Shown here piece after piece: positions 51,653 to 59,388 of a DNA stretch of 64,000 nt (positions are counted from its first letter, which is position 1; each line of letters starts with the position of its first letter). The stretch is from Pararoseomonas sp. SCSIO 73927. Lineage in GTDB: Bacteria; Pseudomonadota; Alphaproteobacteria; Acetobacterales; Acetobacteraceae. The stretch spans positions 1,668,501-1,732,500 of the forward strand of contig NZ_CP146232.1 of assembly GCF_037040815.1 (NCBI RefSeq), given 5' to 3'. A program made the position numbers and the translations under genes. The notes beneath the pieces are model-generated. The model saw nothing but the letters and a program-made list of their open reading frames with translations, ran no database searches and was not told where the DNA came from.

Positions 51653-51925
51653 TGGCCAGGGGAGGCGCCGCCTCCCCTGGACCCCTCCGCCGGGGGGGGG
51701 CCAACGGGCCCCCCGGACCCCGCGATCGGGCTGCCGCGGATACGACGGCCGAGCGTGCTTCTGGAGTCCCTAGCTGCCGGGACTGCGCTGGCAGTCGCCT
51801 GAGGCCATTGGCCTCAGGCGCACCGCCTCACGAACACTCCGCGGCAGCTTCTTAGAAGAAGATGTGAGGGGGTTGGAGGCACTGCCTCCAACGGGGGAGA
51901 GAACTCTCTCTCCCCCTGGGGCCGC
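51653..51925 (+). repeat. modular intergenic repeat, copy E (full length, diverged)
   Basis: Lies in the 333-base gap between the nuclease gene and ampG. Module 1 has GGGGAGGCGCCGCCTCCCC and GGGGGGCC...GGCCCCCC hairpins. Module 2 carries GGGCTGCCGCGGATACGACG. Module 3 hairpin CGCCTGAGGCC/GGCCTCAGGCG is changed on both arms relative to other copies. Module 4 has AGAAGAAGATGTGAGG, an extra hairpin GTTGGAGGCA/TGCCTCCAAC, and arms GGGGGAGAG / CTCTCCCCC. Confidence 0.85.
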
Positions 51926-51982
51926 CCGCACCGCCAACCAAGCCCTCCCCCGCGGCCCTCCCCCGTGGCACGGTCCGGCCCG

Positions 51983-53257
51983 ATGCACCCGCTTCGCGAA
52001 CGCCGCTTCCTCGTCCTCCTCGCCCTCGGCTTCTCCGCCGGCGTCCCGCTGCCGCTGGTGGCCGGCCAGGTGCTGCGCCAGTGGTTCACGGAGAGCGGGC
52101 TCTCCCTGACCGATATTGGCCTCACCGCGCTCATCGGGCTGGCCTACTCGCTGAAGTTCCTCTGGGCCCCGGCGCTGGACGCGGTGGCGCCGCCGCTCCT
52201 GGCGCGGCTCGGCCGGCGGCGCGGCTGGCTGCTGCTGATCCAGCCGCTCCTGATCCTCGCGATCCTCGCCACCGGTTTCAGCAACCCGGCGGCCGCGCCG
52301 CTGACCACGGCCGCCCTCGCCGCATTCGTCGCCTTCCTCTCCGCCAGCCAGGACATCGTGGTGGACGCCCACCGCATCGAGATCCTGGAGGAGAAGGAGC
52401 AGGGCTACGGCCTGGCCTGCTACGTCTGGGGCTACCGGCTGGCGCTGCTGGCCAGCGGCGGCGGCACGCTCTGGCTCGTGGGCGCGCTCGGCTGGGGCGG
52501 GGCCTACGCCTACGCCGCGGCGCTGATGCTGGTGGGCGTGGCCGCCACCCTCGCCTCGCGTGAGGGGCCGGCGCGCCCCGCCCCCGTCCTCTCCTGGGGC
52601 GGGCGCCTCAGCACCTCCGTCGTGCAGCCCTTCGCGGACTTCATGCGGCGTCCCTACTGGCTGGCCATCCTGCTCTTCATCGCCCTCTTCAAGCTCGGGG
52701 AGGCGCTGGCGGGGGTCATGACCACGCCCTTCTACCGCTCCCTCGGCTTCAGCCGGGAGGAGGTGGCGGCGGTGGGCACCGTCTTCGGCCTCTTCGCCAC
52801 CCTGGGCGGCGCGCTCGCCGGCGGCTGGGTGGTGGCCCGCCTCGGCACCGCCCGCGCGCTGATCCTCACCGGCCTCGGCCAGATGCTCTCCAACCTCATG
52901 TACGTCGCGCTCGCCGGTGCCGGGCACAGCCTGCCGATGCTCTGGCTCCAGGTGGGGATCGAGAACTTCACGGACGGCCTCGCCGACGCCGCCTTCGTCA
53001 CCTACCTCTCCGGCCTCACCAGCCGCGCCTTCACCGCCACGCAGTACGCGCTGCTCTCCTCGCTCGCCGCCGTGCCGCTGCGCACGCTCGGCGCCTTTTC
53101 CGGCACGCTGGCGCAGTCCCTGGGCTGGCCGGGCTTCTTCCTCATGACCACCGCCGCCGCCCTGCCCGCCATGGCGATCATGCTCTTCCTCCTCTGGCGC
53201 CTGCCGCCCGCGGAACCGGCGCGCCGCGTGGAATCCCCTGCGGAGCCCCTTGCATGA
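51983..53257 (+). CDS. ampG: AmpG-like muropeptide MFS transporter
   Basis: A 424-residue, 12-helix MFS protein of the AmpG branch: GFSAGVPLPLVAGQVLRQWFTESGLSLTDIGL at the N terminus, LKFLWAPALDAVAPPLLARLGRRRGWLLL, SASQDIVVDAHRIEIL and, late, GLADAAFVTYLSGLTSRAFTATQYALLSSL. AmpG imports anhydro-muropeptides for peptidoglycan recycling and can trigger beta-lactamase induction; no ampR or ampC is visible here. The start could be ATG 51983 or GTG 51965. The stop overlaps the next gene by four bases. Confidence 0.9.
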   Translation: MHPLRERRFLVLLALGFSAGVPLPLVAGQVLRQWFTESGLSLTDIGLTALIGLAYSLKFLWAPALDAVAPPLLARLGRRRGWLLLIQPLLILAILATGFSNPAAAPLTTAALAAFVAFLSASQDIVVDAHRIEILEEKEQGYGLACYVWGYRLALLASGGGTLWLVGALGWGGAYAYAAALMLVGVAATLASREGPARPAPVLSWGGRLSTSVVQPFADFMRRPYWLAILLFIALFKLGEALAGVMTTPFYRSLGFSREEVAAVGTVFGLFATLGGALAGGWVVARLGTARALILTGLGQMLSNLMYVALAGAGHSLPMLWLQVGIENFTDGLADAAFVTYLSGLTSRAFTATQYALLSSLAAVPLRTLGAFSGTLAQSLGWPGFFLMTTAAALPAMAIMLFLLWRLPPAEPARRVESPAEPLA

Positions 53258-53601
53258 CACCCGCCGCAATCTGGACGCCCCTCCTCCTCATTGGCTCGAA
53301 CGTGCTGATGACCTTCGCCTGGTACGGGCACCTCAAGCGCCCCGCCTGGCCCCTCTGGCTCGCCATCCTCGCCTCCTGGGGCATCGCCTTTTTCGAGTAC
53401 TGCCTCGCCGTGCCCGCCAACCGCATCGGCTACGGCACCTTCACCGGCCAGCAGCTGAAGGTGATGCAGGAGGTGATCACGCTGGGCGTCTTCGCGGTCT
53501 TCTCGGTGGCCGGGCTGGGGGAACCGCTGCGCTGGAACTACCTCGCCGCCATGGGCTGCCTGATCGCGGCGGTCGGGTTCCTGTTCCTGAAGGTGGACTA
53601 A
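53254..53601 (+). CDS. DMT-family (DUF486) small membrane protein
   Basis: A 115-residue protein with four hydrophobic helices and DUF486 signature sequences: LLIGSNVLMTFAWYGHLK, WGIAFFEYCLAVPANRIGYGTFTGQQLKVMQEVITL and CLIAAVGFLFLK. The family is related to small multidrug-resistance/DMT transporters, but no substrate is known. Its ATG overlaps the ampG stop (ATGA), so it is translationally coupled to ampG. Confidence 0.9.
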   Translation: MTPAAIWTPLLLIGSNVLMTFAWYGHLKRPAWPLWLAILASWGIAFFEYCLAVPANRIGYGTFTGQQLKVMQEVITLGVFAVFSVAGLGEPLRWNYLAAMGCLIAAVGFLFLKVD

Positions 53602-53660
53602 GGACCGCCCGAGCACGCCGCCGCCTTACCAGACAGGATGTGCCGGCCCGGGAAAGGCCG

Positions 53661-53693
53661 CCCGATCGAACCGGTTCCGCGCGGCCGATCGGG
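53661..53693 (+). terminator. hairpin after the ampG operon
   Basis: Inverted repeat CCCGATCG / CGATCGGG with a 17-nt interior that includes GAACCGGTTC. It has no following T-run. It lies 60 bases after the DUF486 stop and well before the hydrolase gene. Confidence 0.45.
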
Positions 53694-53828
53694 GGAGCGG
53701 TTGGCCTGCCCTCGGCATCGGGCGCCGCCTCAGCCTTTTTGGTTCCGACTGCGCACTGATCTGCTGTTATCATCGCGGGGCCTGTCGGCCGGCGAGAGAT
53801 GCCCGTCCGGTCGAGGCCAGGGGGACCG

Positions 53829-55232
53829 ATGACGATGGCAGAGCGCAACCCGGTCGTACTCATCCACGGCTACTCGGACCAGGCAGCCTCCTTCAAGCCC
53901 TGGAAGCAGGCCCTCATCCGCGAGGGCTACAAGGAGGAGGAGGTGCATGTCTGCGAGTACAAGTCGCTCACCAACGAGGTGACGATCAAGGACGTCGCCG
54001 AGGGCTTCGACCGGGCGCTGCGCACCCGCCACGGGATTCACCCTGATAAGCCCTTCGACGCGATCGTCCACTCGACCGGCATGCTCGTGCTGCGCTCCTG
54101 GCTCAGCACCTACCCGGGCCGCCGTGGGCGCCTGAAGCGTCTCATCGCCCTGGCCCCGGCCACATTCGGGTCGCCGCTCGCCCACAAGGGGCGCGGCTTC
54201 CTCGGCGCCATGTTCAAGGGCAACAGGATACCGGGGCCCGACTTCATGGAGGCGGGTGACCTGATCCTCGACGGTCTTGAGCTCGGCAGCCGCTTCACCT
54301 GGGACCTGACCCATATCGACGTGCTGGGCCAGAACCCCGACCGCAAACCCTATTTCGGCAAGGGCCCGGACTCGCCCTGGGTGTTCATTCTCTGCGGCAC
54401 CGAGAGCTATGGAGGTCTGCGCGGCCTCGTCAACGAGCCCGGCACGGACGGCACCGTCCGCTGGGCCGGCTGCGCCCTGAACACCCAGAAGATCACCATC
54501 GACCTGGCGCGCGACGGCGCGGCCCGCCGGCCGGATGACGCGAAGCGGTTCGACAGCTCGGAGATCGTTGCCGACAGCACGCTGCCCATGCCGGTCTGGC
54601 TGATCGCGGGGCGGGACCACACGACCATCCTCAGCACGCCGGAGGGAGCGGCCCTGAACCTCGTCCTCTCCGCCCTGCGCGTGAAGGACGAGGACGGCTT
54701 TACGGGATGGCAGCAGGAAGCGGAGGCGGCGACGAAGGATACGATGGGGTCCGCCCCGCAATGGCAGCAGTTCGTGGTGCGCGCGGTGGACGAGCGCCGC
54801 GATCCCATATCGGACTGGTACATGGAGCTGTTCGAGACCGCGCCGGACGGAACGAGCACGCGGGTTGATTTCGACCTGAACGTGCACGCCTACCGCGCAG
54901 ATCCCAGCCTGCGCTGCTTCCATGTGAATCTGACGGACCTCGGGGGCCTGTGGCCCGACGGGAATATCCCGCCGCTGAAGGTGCGGGTCATCGCCTCGTC
55001 CGGCTCCGATCTGGTGGGCTATCACGGGCTGGGAAGCGAGAGGATCACCCCCGATGGAGTGAAGATGACGCGGGACGGGGTCTGGGATGCGGAAGTGAGC
55101 CTTCCCGAGACGTTCGGCGACGCGAGGGCGCGCCTGTTCTGGCCCTTCACGACCACCTTCCTCGAGCTGCGCCTGAACCGCGATCCGATGCCGTTCGGCG
55201 AGGATAAGAACCGCGTCTGCTACTTCGTGTGA
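53829..55232 (+). CDS. alpha/beta-hydrolase fold protein (esterase/lipase-like)
   Basis: A 467-residue protein. The opening PVVLIHGYSDQAASFKPW (oxyanion-hole HG) and IVHSTGMLVLRSWL (about 87-100) carry the candidate nucleophile Ser in H-S-T-G, a variant of G-x-S-x-G. The region MPVWLIAGRDHTTIL likely contains the acid, with His nearby. The C-terminal ~190 residues form a separate domain with DFDLNVHAY and FHVNLTDLGGLWPDG and no motif I recognise. No signal peptide. ATG 53829 follows CAGGGGGACCG. Substrate unknown. The upstream region is less GC-rich with TTATCA near 53767, a possible promoter. Confidence 0.8.
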   Translation: MTMAERNPVVLIHGYSDQAASFKPWKQALIREGYKEEEVHVCEYKSLTNEVTIKDVAEGFDRALRTRHGIHPDKPFDAIVHSTGMLVLRSWLSTYPGRRGRLKRLIALAPATFGSPLAHKGRGFLGAMFKGNRIPGPDFMEAGDLILDGLELGSRFTWDLTHIDVLGQNPDRKPYFGKGPDSPWVFILCGTESYGGLRGLVNEPGTDGTVRWAGCALNTQKITIDLARDGAARRPDDAKRFDSSEIVADSTLPMPVWLIAGRDHTTILSTPEGAALNLVLSALRVKDEDGFTGWQQEAEAATKDTMGSAPQWQQFVVRAVDERRDPISDWYMELFETAPDGTSTRVDFDLNVHAYRADPSLRCFHVNLTDLGGLWPDGNIPPLKVRVIASSGSDLVGYHGLGSERITPDGVKMTRDGVWDAEVSLPETFGDARARLFWPFTTTFLELRLNRDPMPFGEDKNRVCYFV

Positions 55233-55257
55233 TACCGGCGTGTCCCTGTCCCGACCT

Positions 55258-55533
55258 GCTGGGGCGGGCAGCCCCAGGGGAAGGTTTTGCCTCCCCCTTG
55301 GAACCCCCTCCACCGGGGTGGCAACGGCCACCCCGGACCCCGCGAGAGGGCTGCCGCGGATGCGACGATCGAAAGGGTCTCTGACCCAGGGCAGTCAGTT
55401 CTGCCCTTGCAGTCGTTTCGGGTCATCGACCCGAAACGCACCGTCAGCGAAGCGAGACCAGTTCGAAGAAGAAGATGATGGCGGGAGGTCCGGAGGGAGG
55501 AAGAATTCCTTCTTCCTCCCTCCGGCCACGGAG
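55258..55533 (+). repeat. modular intergenic repeat, copy F (full length)
   Basis: Between convergent stops of the hydrolase (55232) and the DMT transporter (55653). Module 1 has GGGGCGGGCAGCCCC and the GGGTGGCAACGGCCACCC hairpin with CCCCGGACCCCGCGA. Module 2: GGGCTGCCGCGGATGCGACGATC. Module 3: perfect CGTTTCGGGTC / GACCCGAAACG at about 55423-55448, with the outer stem changed from CGCCTCG to CGTTTCG on both arms. Module 4: GAAGAAGAAGATGATGG, then arms CCGGAGGGAGGAAGAA / TTCTTCCTCCCTCCGG at about 55490-55524. Confidence 0.9.
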
Positions 55534-55652
55534 GCCCAGCGAAAGACCAGGGCGGAGGCCTGACGGCGTGAGGCGGCCGGGGTTGCGGTCCGGCCGCTGG
55601 CCCGAGGATTTGTCGAGCGGCCGCGGCGATCGGTGCCCGGACCTCCGGCCGT

Positions 55653-56093
55653 TCAGAACCTGGCGACGAGCACCACCCCCGCCACCATCAGCGCCCCCCC
55701 GAGGAGGCGCAGGGCGGAGGCCGGGTGCACCTCGAAGCCCAGCAGGCCGAAATGGTCCAGCACGAGGCTGGTGACGATGGCCGCGGTCAGCGTCACGGCC
55801 GTGAAGGGGCCGGCGCCCATGGCCTTTGCCTGGGTGAGGGTGACGACGACGTAGAAGGCGCCGAGCAGCCCGCCGATCCAGCCCCACCAGGGCACGGTGC
55901 CGGCGTGGCGGAGCAGGCCGTCCGCGGGCCTGCCGATGAAGGGGGCGGCGGCGAGGACGCCGAGGATGCCGACGAGGTAGACGACGAGGGCGGGCACGAC
56001 CGAGCCGGCCCCGAGCCTCTCGTTCAGCGTGGCGTTGCTGCCGGACTGCAGCATGTTGAGGACGCCCGCGATCGCCGCGAGGATGTAGGCCAT
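55653..56093 (-). CDS. DMT family transporter (DUF606/YdcZ type)
   Basis: A 146-residue membrane protein with five hydrophobic helices. The opening AAIAGVLNMLQSGSNATLNERLGAGSVVPALVVYLVG and the later WWGWIGGLLGAFYVVVTLTQAKAMGAGPFTAVTLTAAIVTSLVLDHFGLLGF are typical of DUF606/YdcZ proteins, which are half-size DMT transporters acting as dimers. Substrate unknown. About 100 bases after its stop lies repeat copy F. Confidence 0.9.
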   Translation of the reverse strand: MAYILAAIAGVLNMLQSGSNATLNERLGAGSVVPALVVYLVGILGVLAAAPFIGRPADGLLRHAGTVPWWGWIGGLLGAFYVVVTLTQAKAMGAGPFTAVTLTAAIVTSLVLDHFGLLGFEVHPASALRLLGGALMVAGVVLVARF

Positions 56094-56160
56094 GCCAGCG
56101 CTCCGGTATGCCGCCCCGGCTTAACGCGCGGGCGGTGTCCCCGCTCCGTCCGGCCGCGTC

Positions 56161-57135
56161 CTAATCCTCCTCGTCCCGCATCTCCTGCGGACCCTGCTCC
56201 AGGCGGCTGCGAACGGCGGTCAGCTCCTCCAGCCAGCGGTCCAGCATGGCGCGCAGGCCCTCGGGGGTGACGCCCTCCACGCCGTCGAGGCGGGAGACGA
56301 CCACGCGCTTTTCCTCCGGCAGCTCCACCCGCGCCCAGCGGGTCAGGGCGTGCAGGGCCAGTGCCAGGGCCAGGGCGTCCCCTTCCTCCACGTTGATGGC
56401 GAGGGAGAAGACGATGGTGCCGTAGTGCCAGGCCAGCGCCGGCGGGTCCTCCTCCTCCACCGGGTCGGTCAGCTCCACCTGGAAGGGCAGGGGGGCGCCG
56501 TGCTGCACCAGGAAGGCGGGGGCGGAATCCTCGTCCTCCGGCTCGCCCTCCACGATCTCCAGCCCGGCCTCGCGCAGCAGGCCCTCCACGTGGATGGGCC
56601 GCAGCCCCTCCATGAAGGCCTCCGTCTCGCCCAGCGCCGTCTCGTGGATCACGGAGGCCTGGAGGGGAATTTCCGGGGTCCAGCCGAAGGCGCCCGTCAG
56701 CGCTTCCAGCACAGTGCGGGCGAGGGAGGCGCAGCCGGCCTCGTCCAGCGGGGGCAGGTCGCGCGACCAGTCCTCCCGGCCATGGGGCGGCAAGGTGAGG
56801 CCGAGATCCTTCAGCACCGCGGCGCGCTTGCGGGCCGAGACGGGGAGCTTGGAGAAGGCGCCGCGCGCGGCAAAGCGGCCGGAGGCCACCTCCACCGCGC
56901 TGCTGGCGAAGGGGGCGGAGAAGACCTGGGCGTAGGCCGCTTCCGCCATGCCCGGCAGCATCGCCGAGACGGTGAGGAAGCGCATGTCGCCCAGCGCCCA
57001 GGAGATGCCCTCCTCCTCCGGGTCCCAGAGGCAGACGCCCATGATTGCGCGCGTCAGCTTGCGCAGCACCTCCGCCGGCGTGCCGCGCCCGCCGCGGTGC
57101 AGGGTCCAGCCCCGGGTCCGTCGTTCCATCGTCAT
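56161..57135 (-). CDS. hypothetical acidic protein (324 aa)
   Basis: I do not recognise this protein. It is soluble, with no signal peptide or membrane helix, and strongly acidic at the C terminus (ending MRDEED). The N-terminal third has WTLHRGGRGTPAEVLRKLTRAIMGVCLWDPEEEGISW; the middle an acidic loop EGEPEDEDSAP; the C-terminal part HYGTIVFSLAINVEEGDALALALALHAL then coiled helices. ATG 57135 has GGTGGG upstream. It starts 207 bases after the crcB stop and may be transcribed from crcB or its own promoter. Confidence 0.7.
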   Translation of the reverse strand: MTMERRTRGWTLHRGGRGTPAEVLRKLTRAIMGVCLWDPEEEGISWALGDMRFLTVSAMLPGMAEAAYAQVFSAPFASSAVEVASGRFAARGAFSKLPVSARKRAAVLKDLGLTLPPHGREDWSRDLPPLDEAGCASLARTVLEALTGAFGWTPEIPLQASVIHETALGETEAFMEGLRPIHVEGLLREAGLEIVEGEPEDEDSAPAFLVQHGAPLPFQVELTDPVEEEDPPALAWHYGTIVFSLAINVEEGDALALALALHALTRWARVELPEEKRVVVSRLDGVEGVTPEGLRAMLDRWLEELTAVRSRLEQGPQEMRDEED

Positions 57136-57342
57136 CCCACCATTGTTTGCGCGGGCGCCCGGATCGCCAAGGGGCGGGGGAGAGCCCATTTCCGCCCCGG
57201 GCCCGGCCCGCCCCTCGCTGCGGTTCCGAGCGGGCGCGCGGAGAGGCGGATGCGGGCTTCGACCAGCCTGTCACCAGGGGCCGACCCTGGCCCGGGCGGC
57301 CGCCGAGGCGCCGCGTGCAGGCCCCGGTGCCGCAAGAGGTCC

Positions 57343-57795
57343 TCAGCGCTTGGTGGGCGGCCGGGACGAGGGCAGGTCCGAGTCGCCCGCCATCACCACC
57401 ATCCCCGGCGGGGGAACGGGCGGTGCCGCGAGCGCATAGCCCGCCGCCGTCGCCGCCAGGCAGAGCAGCACGGAGCCCGCGACGTTCCCCAGCGCCGCCA
57501 GGACCCGCCCCTCCCTCAGCAGCTCCAGCGTCTGCAGGCTGAAGGAGGAAAAGGTGGTGAAGCCGCCGCAGAGCCCCACCATGACGAAGGCGCGCAGGTC
57601 GGCGTTTCCCCCGTAGCGCCCGCCCGGCGCGGTGAGGGCCGCGAGGAGGCCGATCAGGAACGACCCGCCGACGTTGATGGCCACCGTGCCCCAGGGGAAC
57701 CCCGCCCCCCACCAGCGCGCCGCGGCGGTGCTGAACCAGCCCCGCGCCACGCTGCCGATGGCACCGCCAAGGGCGATCCAGAGATAGCCGGGCAT
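57343..57795 (-). CDS. crcB: fluoride efflux channel CrcB/Fluc
   Basis: A 150-residue four-helix membrane protein. The opening LWIALGGAIGSVARGWFST, the GTVAINVGGSFLIGLL block (helix 2 Asn) and the CGGFTTFSSFSLQTLELL break in helix 3 are Fluc hallmarks. Homodimers export fluoride. The C-terminal ~25 residues are a Pro-rich polar extension beyond the usual end. ATG 57795 has GGGAGGA seven bases upstream. I see no fluoride riboswitch in the ~70 bases before it; repeat copy G comes next. Confidence 0.93.
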   Translation of the reverse strand: MPGYLWIALGGAIGSVARGWFSTAAARWWGAGFPWGTVAINVGGSFLIGLLAALTAPGGRYGGNADLRAFVMVGLCGGFTTFSSFSLQTLELLREGRVLAALGNVAGSVLLCLAATAAGYALAAPPVPPPGMVVMAGDSDLPSSRPPTKR

Positions 57796-57863
57796 GCCAG
57801 TCCTCCCTTTCCGGAACGTCCCGGGCACTGGAAGAGCCCTCTCTTCCTCGCCCTTCGCCGGCC

Positions 57864-58122
57864 CGCCGTGGCCAGAGGGAGGAAGAAGGAATTCTTCCTC
57901 CCTCCGGACCTCCCACCATCATCTTCTTCTAGCGGTTTGGCCCCGGCTTCACTGACCCACGCCTCGGGGCCTGGCCCCGAGGCGACCGACAGCGCAGGAC
58001 CGTCGCGGTGGGATCGGGGTGCCCTTTGGGCATCGCGCCCGCGGCAGCCCGGACGCGGGGTCCGGGGAGCCCGCCGGCTCCCCGGCGGGGATCCAAGGGG
58101 CGGCGCCCCTTGGGGCCGCCCG
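57864..58122 (-). repeat. modular intergenic repeat, copy G (full length, reverse orientation)
   Basis: Between the MFS stop (58132) and crcB. Read on the minus strand: module 1 with CCAAGGGGCGCCGCCCCTTGG and GAGCCGGCGGGCTC hairpins plus CCCCGGACCCCGCG; module 2 GGGCTGCCGCGGGCGCGATG; module 3 hairpin CGCCTCGGGGCC/GGCCCCGAGGCG at 57960-57984, again changed on both arms; module 4 AGAAGAAGATGATGG and a palindrome at 57874-57906 with the same arms as copy F. Module 1 abuts the gene stop. Confidence 0.9.
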
Positions 58123-58131
58123 CGCACCGGC

Positions 58132-59388
58132 TCAGGACCGCGCCGCGCCGTTCTCCCGCACGCCCGCCAGCAGCACCGCGCCGATCGCCATGAAAGCGGC
58201 CGTCGTCGCGATCCCCGCGCGCTGGCTGCCGCTGGCCTGCGTCACGGCGGCCAGCACGGCGGGGCCGAGGAAGCCGGTGATGCGGCCGGAGAGGGCGAAG
58301 AGGCCGAAATGGGCCGCCATCTCCTCCGGCGGGGCGAGGCGGGCCATGAGGGTGCGGGAGGCGGCCTGGGCCGGGCCGAAGAAAAGGCCGAGGAGGAGGG
58401 AGAGGCCCCAGAACAGGGTCACGCCCTCCGCCAGCACGATCGCCGTGCCGAGGATGACGAGGCAGCACAGGGAGGCGAGCACCATGCGCTTGGAGCCGAC
58501 GCGATCCTCCACCAGCCCGGACAGGGCGGCGCCGAGCCCGGCGGAGACGTTCATGGCGATCCCGAAGAGCAGCACGTCCTGGAAGGACATGCCGTGGACG
58601 CCGGCGGCGAAGATGGCACCGAAGGCGAAGAGGGTGTTCAGCCCGTCCGTGTAGAACAGCCGGGCGAGGAGGAAGCGCAGCATGTTCGGGCGGGCGGGCA
58701 GGGCGCGCAGCACGGCCGCGATCTCCCGCAGGCCGGCGCGGGCGGCGGCGCCCAGGCCCGGGCGGGGGCCGCGCGGGTCGGGCATGGCCACCAGGACGGG
58801 CCAGCCGAAGGCGAGGATCCAGGCGCCGACGAGGAGGGCGGTGGCGCGGATCGGCTCGCCGGCCGCGCGGTCCAGGCCGAAGGGGGCGGGGTCCGGGCGG
58901 ATGAGGCCGAAGAGGCAGACGAGAAGGCAGGCCAGCCCGCCCGCGTAGCCCATCCCCCAGGCGAGGCCGGAGAGGCGGCCCATGCGGGACGGCGCGGCCA
59001 CGTCGGGGAGCATGGAGTTGTAGAACACCGTGCCGACCTCGAAGGTCACCGTCGCCAGCCCGACGCAGAGCAGCACGTAGCCCGCCCAGGCGGGGGCGGG
59101 GTGGGCGAACCAGAGGGCGGCGGTCAGCGCCGCGGTGGCGAGGGTGCAGATCGCCAGCATCAGCCGCCGCCGCCCGCCCGCATCGGCCACGGCGCCGAGC
59201 ACGGGGGAGAGGAGGGCGATGGCGATGCCGGCGCCGGTCTGCATCCACCCCCACTGCGCCTGCCCCGCCACCGGGTCCCCCGCCACCGCTTGCGCGAACC
59301 AGGTGGCGATGACGAAGGTGGTGACCACGGTGGGGAAGGCGCTGTTCGCCCAGTCGTAGAGGGCCCAGGCGAATTCGCGGCGGTTCAA
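58132..59388 (-). CDS. MFS transporter of the UMF1/Atg22-like family
   Basis: A 418-residue, 12-helix protein. The N-terminal FAWALYDWANSAFPTVVTTFVIATWFAQAV (D-W-A-N-S-A) is the hallmark of the Atg22/UMF1 branch. It also has GRRRLMLAICTL in loop 2-3 and FYNSMLPDVAAPSRMGRLSGLAWGMGYAGG. Yeast Atg22 exports amino acids from the vacuole; bacterial substrates are unknown, but pairing with glutamate dehydrogenase makes an amino acid plausible. TTG 59388 overlaps the upstream stop (TTGA) and has GGAGG seven bases before it, supporting this start. Confidence 0.9.
   Translation of the reverse strand: MNRREFAWALYDWANSAFPTVVTTFVIATWFAQAVAGDPVAGQAQWGWMQTGAGIAIALLSPVLGAVADAGGRRRLMLAICTLATAALTAALWFAHPAPAWAGYVLLCVGLATVTFEVGTVFYNSMLPDVAAPSRMGRLSGLAWGMGYAGGLACLLVCLFGLIRPDPAPFGLDRAAGEPIRATALLVGAWILAFGWPVLVAMPDPRGPRPGLGAAARAGLREIAAVLRALPARPNMLRFLLARLFYTDGLNTLFAFGAIFAAGVHGMSFQDVLLFGIAMNVSAGLGAALSGLVEDRVGSKRMVLASLCCLVILGTAIVLAEGVTLFWGLSLLLGLFFGPAQAASRTLMARLAPPEEMAAHFGLFALSGRITGFLGPAVLAAVTQASGSQRAGIATTAAFMAIGAVLLAGVRENGAARS

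Noticed and set aside
57796..57870. Fluoride riboswitch upstream of crcB
   Set aside because: The conserved pseudoknot-forming sequences of the crcB motif are not visible in this short leader.
1232..58122. Repeat family as an intact IS or MITE with transposase
   Set aside because: No terminal inverted repeats common to all copies or clear target duplications are visible by eye, and no coding capacity. A MITE origin cannot be excluded.
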